Source: an uncultured Alphaproteobacteria bacterium (GTDB taxonomy: Bacteria; Pseudomonadota; Alphaproteobacteria; Micropepsales; Micropepsaceae). Taken from it: a stretch of DNA of 8,272 bases. The notes under the pieces were generated by a model. It saw nothing but the letters and a program-made list of their open reading frames with translations, ran no database searches and had not been told where the DNA came from. Positions 5,207-8,272 of the stretch are shown here, piece by piece (positions within the stretch are counted from its first letter, which is position 1; every line of letters starts with the position of its first letter). Made by a program: the position numbers and the translations under genes. Location of the stretch: NCBI GenBank assembly GCA_903922545.1, contig CAIXUE010000008.1, forward strand, positions 1 to 8,272, in the 5' to 3' direction.

Positions 5207-6594
5207 GTGAGGCTTACGCAAAACTGAAAGCGGCGGTGGGCAAAAAAGGCTTCACCGAAGACGCGAGCGAAATCGCGCCGCATCTGGAAGAATGGCGCAG
5301 CAAATACCAGGGCAAAAGCAGCCTGCTGCTGAAGCCGGCGACCTGCGAAGAAGTGGCGGCCATTCTGGCCATCTGCCATGAAACCCTAACACCCATCGTG
5401 CCCCAGGGCGGCAATACCGGCTTGGTCGGCGGCCAAATTCCCTTCAATGGTGAAGTGCTGCTGTCCCTGAAGCGGATGAACCGCATCCGGTCGGTGGACA
5501 AGGACGGCATGGTGCTGACTGTGGAAGCCGGCGTGACGCTGGCGGTGGCGCAAAAAGCGGCGGACGCGGCGGGGCTGTTGTTTCCGCTTATGTTGGCCTC
5601 GGAAGACAGCTGCACTATCGGCGGCAATATCTCCACCAATGCCGGCGGCAATCATGTCATCCGCTACGGCATGATGCGCGCTCTGGTGTTGGGGCTGGAA
5701 GTGGTGCTGGCGGATGGCCGGGTGCTGGAGATGCTGAGGCCCCTGCCCAAAGACAATTCAGGTTATGACCTCAAGCAGATTTTCATCGGCTCGGAAGGCA
5801 CGCTGGGCATCGTAACAGCGGCCAATCTGCGCCTGTTTCCCAAACCGGCTGAGACCGTGGTGGCTTTTGCCGCGGTGCCCTCGCCCCAGGCGGCGCTGGC
5901 GCTGTTGAATCATATGCGCGCCCTGGTGCCGCTTTCGGCCTTTGAACTGGTGCCGCAATTCGCTCTGGAACTGGTGACAAAACACATTCCCGGCACCCGC
6001 CCCCCTTTGGCCGATGCCTCGCCCTGGTATGTGCTGATTGAGGCGGCGGGCAATATCGGCCTGGAAGCACAGATGGAAAGCGCGCTGGCGGAACAGAACA
6101 TCGCGACTGACGCCACCATTGCCCGCAGCGGCGCACAAGCCAAAGATTTGTGGAAATTGCGCGAAGCCATTTCCGAGGCGCAGAAACGCGAAGGCGCCTC
6201 CATCAAGCATGATATTTCCGTGCCGGTGGCGGCGATCCCCGCCGTTATTCCCCAAGCCACCGCGGCGGTGATCGCCAAATTCCCAGGGGCGCGGCCGGTG
6301 ACTTTTGGCCATCTGGGCGATGGCAATCTGCATTTCAACTTTTCCGCTCCGCCCGGCAAGGACAAGGAATTTTTGGCTGAGTGGGATGAAATACAGCTCA
6401 CCGTGCATGACATCGTCAAGGAATTTGGCGGCTCGATCAGCGCCGAGCATGGCATCGGCACCATGAAGCGCGATCTGTTGCCGCGCTACAAATCCCATGA
6501 CGAACTGGACGCGATGCGGGCGCTGAAGGCCGCTTTTGACCCGAAGAACATCCTCAATCCGGGCAAAGTCGTGCCGGCGATAAAGCGTTTATAA
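5203..6594 (+). CDS. FAD-binding oxidoreductase, D-2-hydroxyglutarate / D-lactate dehydrogenase-like (GlcD family)
   Basis: The 463-residue flavoprotein has the FAD_binding_4 domain (about 43-180) followed by the FAD-oxidase C domain (about 218-458). The pyrophosphate-binding loop is PQGGNTGLVGG at 67-77; EDSCTIGGNISTNAGGN at 134-150 and GSEGTLGIVT at 196-205 contact the flavin. Expected catalytic and metal-site residues of the D-2-hydroxyglutarate dehydrogenase group are all present: Arg320 in WKLRE, Lys335 in SIKHD, His370 and His377 in GHLGDGNLHFN, Asn379, and Glu415-His416 in SAEHGIG. The enzyme should oxidise a D-2-hydroxy acid to the 2-oxo acid and pass electrons to a carrier. D-2-hydroxyglutarate is my first choice because the length and motifs fit best, but D-lactate or glycolate are not excluded. 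There is no signal peptide, so it acts in the cytoplasm or at the inner membrane. The start overlaps the tsaC stop (ATGA), and the stop is two bases from that of the converging glycosyltransferase gene. Confidence 0.92.
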   Translation: MSEAYAKLKAAVGKKGFTEDASEIAPHLEEWRSKYQGKSSLLLKPATCEEVAAILAICHETLTPIVPQGGNTGLVGGQIPFNGEVLLSLKRMNRIRSVDKDGMVLTVEAGVTLAVAQKAADAAGLLFPLMLASEDSCTIGGNISTNAGGNHVIRYGMMRALVLGLEVVLADGRVLEMLRPLPKDNSGYDLKQIFIGSEGTLGIVTAANLRLFPKPAETVVAFAAVPSPQAALALLNHMRALVPLSAFELVPQFALELVTKHIPGTRPPLADASPWYVLIEAAGNIGLEAQMESALAEQNIATDATIARSGAQAKDLWKLREAISEAQKREGASIKHDISVPVAAIPAVIPQATAAVIAKFPGARPVTFGHLGDGNLHFNFSAPPGKDKEFLAEWDEIQLTVHDIVKEFGGSISAEHGIGTMKRDLLPRYKSHDELDAMRALKAAFDPKNILNPGKVVPAIKRL

Positions 6595-6596
6595 GA

Positions 6597-8272
6597 TCAG
6601 GCTGCTTTGGCGAGCGTTTCGGTGGCGGGCGTCAGCGGCGCCTGAATCTGCCTCTGGTTCGACAGGGCGCTGACCGTGGCGGTGAACATGGTGGCGGCGT
6701 AAGGCAGGCAAAGCACCCCCAACATCAACATCCACATGGCGACGGCCGGATCCTGAAAGCCGCGATCAAACGCCATGGAAATCATCGCCACGATCAGAAG
6801 CACCAACAACACTGCTTCCTGCCACACCACGCGCAGTACCTGGCTGAACTGGGCCGGATCGGCGCATTTGGGGGTGCGCAAAAACGGCTTGCCAGATGTG
6901 AACAAGCCCGTCCAAACCGCTTTGCCCACTGTGTGGGTCAGCGAAAGTCCCGCGATGGAAGCGATCACCGCGCCCTTGAAACCAGACCCGACCTTAGATG
7001 GATAAAGCCAAAGGGTCTTGAGAAACTTGGTGGCGAACAAGGCCATGGCCGCGGCCGACAGCGCCGGCATCGGCACATCGATATAGGTTGGACTGGCCCA
7101 CATCAGCGCGGTCCAGACCAGCGCCGTCATCGTCACCACCATCCCCAATCCGTCGGAAATCCAGGGCAGCCAGCCGGAAATGAACTGATAGCGCTGTTCC
7201 CAACTCAGCGCCGATCTGCCCAGGAAAATCGCGCCGGCATGACGCTTGAAAATCCGCATCGCGCCATAGACCCAGCGATAACGCTGGGACATGAAAGCCT
7301 CCAGCGTATCGGGCTCAAGTCCCGCACCCATCGATTGGGGAATGTAAGCGGCCTCGAACCCGGCTTCAAACAGGCGCAGGCCCAGTTCGGTATCTTCTGT
7401 GATGCACCATTCCGCCCAGCCGCCCACTTCTTCCAGCGCGGACTTGGACACGATGGTCATGGTGCCGTGCTGGATGATGGCGTTGTGTTCGTTGCGCTCG
7501 ATCATGCCGATATGGAAAAAGCCGCGATATTCCTCATAGGCCATCTGCTTGAACATATTGTCGCTGTGATCGCGGTAATCCTGCGGACCCTGCACCACGG
7601 CAATGCCGGGGGATGCGAAATAGGGCATGGCGCGGCGCAGCCAGAACGGTTCGACCTGATAGTCGCTGTCGATCACGGCGATATGCGTGGCGGCGGGATC
7701 GGTAAGCGCCAACGCGCGATTTAAAGCGCCGGCCTTGAAGCCCTTCATCTGATCGAAATGGAAAAAGCGGAAGTGTGGACCATTTGCGGCCGCTTCCAGG
7801 GCGCGGCAATGCGCTTCCACCGGACGCCACACCTCCGGGTCTGGCGTATTGTTGTCCAGCACGATCACTTCGTAATCGTCATAATCCAGCCGCGACAGCG
7901 CATTGAGGGTTTCGATCACCATCTGGGGCGGTTCGTTATACGTCGGCACATGAATGGAGACGCGCGCGCTTTTGGCGGGAATGGCAGCGCGCACCACGCG
8001 GCGATCCTCGCGCCACAGGCTGGCAGCCATTTCAATGCCTTCGGTGATGATGATGGCGCAGGCCAAAAGCACCAGCGGCGCCATCACGATCATGGCCGCG
8101 ATGTTGGTGGGATCGACATACTCCAGGGCCGTAGCGTCAATCAGCGCCAGAAGCCCGGTTGAGACCAGCGCGATCAGCCCGCCCATCACCATGTAACCCG
8201 TCTGGTGCAGACGCGGCATACGGCCCAAAATCAACAGGCCCAGCGCCAGGATCAGGAAAGCCACCGCCACCG
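6597..8272 (-). CDS. Membrane family 2 glycosyltransferase, beta-glucan synthase-like (NdvB/BcsA type), 5' end missing
   Basis: The reading frame is open at the right edge; the first in-frame start-like codon (GTG at 8270) is probably internal. Numbering from that codon, three likely membrane helices lie at about 1-16, 27-46 and 57-77. The cytosolic GT-A domain spans about 100-345, with VSIHVPTYNEPP at 104-115, Asp139, the DSD motif at 201-203, TED at 291-293 (catalytic base) and QRYRW at 329-333 (QxxRW). These are the signatures of processive inverting GT2 polysaccharide synthases. About five more helices follow (368-390, 400-420, 432-455, 482-501, 509-533), with the conserved KPFLRTPK at 461-468. 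The YNEPPQMVIETLNALSRLDY stretch and the DNNTPDPEVWRPVE stretch resemble bacterial beta-(1,3)-glucan synthases of the NdvB kind, which often carry an N-terminal GH17 domain; that part would lie outside the window. Product sugar and linkage cannot be decided here. Confidence 0.9.
   Translation of the reverse strand, partial: VAVAFLILALGLLILGRMPRLHQTGYMVMGGLIALVSTGLLALIDATALEYVDPTNIAAMIVMAPLVLLACAIIITEGIEMAASLWREDRRVVRAAIPAKSARVSIHVPTYNEPPQMVIETLNALSRLDYDDYEVIVLDNNTPDPEVWRPVEAHCRALEAAANGPHFRFFHFDQMKGFKAGALNRALALTDPAATHIAVIDSDYQVEPFWLRRAMPYFASPGIAVVQGPQDYRDHSDNMFKQMAYEEYRGFFHIGMIERNEHNAIIQHGTMTIVSKSALEEVGGWAEWCITEDTELGLRLFEAGFEAAYIPQSMGAGLEPDTLEAFMSQRYRWVYGAMRIFKRHAGAIFLGRSALSWEQRYQFISGWLPWISDGLGMVVTMTALVWTALMWASPTYIDVPMPALSAAAMALFATKFLKTLWLYPSKVGSGFKGAVIASIAGLSLTHTVGKAVWTGLFTSGKPFLRTPKCADPAQFSQVLRVVWQEAVLLVLLIVAMISMAFDRGFQDPAVAMWMLMLGVLCLPYAATMFTATVSALSNQRQIQAPLTPATETLAKAA

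Noticed and set aside
3872..5221. Open frame of 449 codons on the minus strand
   Set aside because: It is antisense to yceI and tsaC, rich in Arg, Gln, His and Gly without any family motif, and crosses two well-supported genes. It is a frame shadow.
5758..6498. Open frame of 246 codons on the minus strand
   Set aside because: It is antisense to the conserved C-terminal domain of the FAD oxidase, with composition typical of a shadow frame.
6933..7724. Open frame of 263 codons on the plus strand
   Set aside because: It is antisense to the glycosyltransferase catalytic domain and has no recognisable motif.
1..8272. Phage defence system, mobile element, CRISPR array, tRNA or rRNA
   Set aside because: I found no transposase, integrase, terminal repeats, spaced repeat array, cloverleaf or conserved rRNA segment. 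All genes belong to ordinary metabolic, envelope or tRNA-modification families.

Overview
The window is GC-rich, densely coding chromosomal DNA. It most likely comes from an alphaproteobacterium: the protein families, the tsaC-FAD oxidase neighbourhood and the codon choice all fit that class. I cannot place it more precisely from sequence alone. I see no mobile element, prophage, CRISPR array, tRNA or rRNA. No stretch longer than about 130 bases lacks a gene.

Left part, minus strand (bases 1-3626). Read in the direction of transcription, the genes are an HSDL2-like short-chain dehydrogenase, a secreted protein with a degenerate staphylococcal-nuclease fold, a secreted DUF1800 protein, and a DUF1501 protein cut by the left edge. 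DUF1800 and DUF1501 are 18 bases apart and form a recognised exported pair of unknown function. DUF1800 has a Sec-type signal and DUF1501 a twin-arginine signal. A 101-base spacer with several inverted repeats separates this pair from the nuclease-like gene.

Middle (3627-3754). This is a 128-base divergent intergenic region. It carries a good sigma70-like promoter for the plus-strand genes (TTGTAT-17-TATATG). Just upstream of and overlapping its -35 box are two similar odd-centred palindromes, which look like an operator.

Right part, plus strand (3755-6594). A small YceI-like periplasmic protein is followed 18 bases later by a two-domain L-threonylcarbamoyladenylate synthase (TsaC/Sua5), which makes the tRNA t6A precursor. 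Its stop overlaps the start of a D-2-hydroxyglutarate/D-lactate dehydrogenase-like FAD oxidase by four bases (ATGA), so these two are probably translationally coupled.

Right edge (6597-8272). A membrane family-2 glycosyltransferase of the beta-glucan synthase type converges on the FAD oxidase gene with only two bases between the stop codons. Its start lies outside the window.

I found no convincing new multi-gene system. The points most worth a second look are the DUF1800-DUF1501 pair, the repeated palindromes in front of the yceI-like gene, the shortened YceI protein, the nuclease-like protein with apparently lost catalytic residues, and the possible GH17-GT2 fusion running off the right edge.
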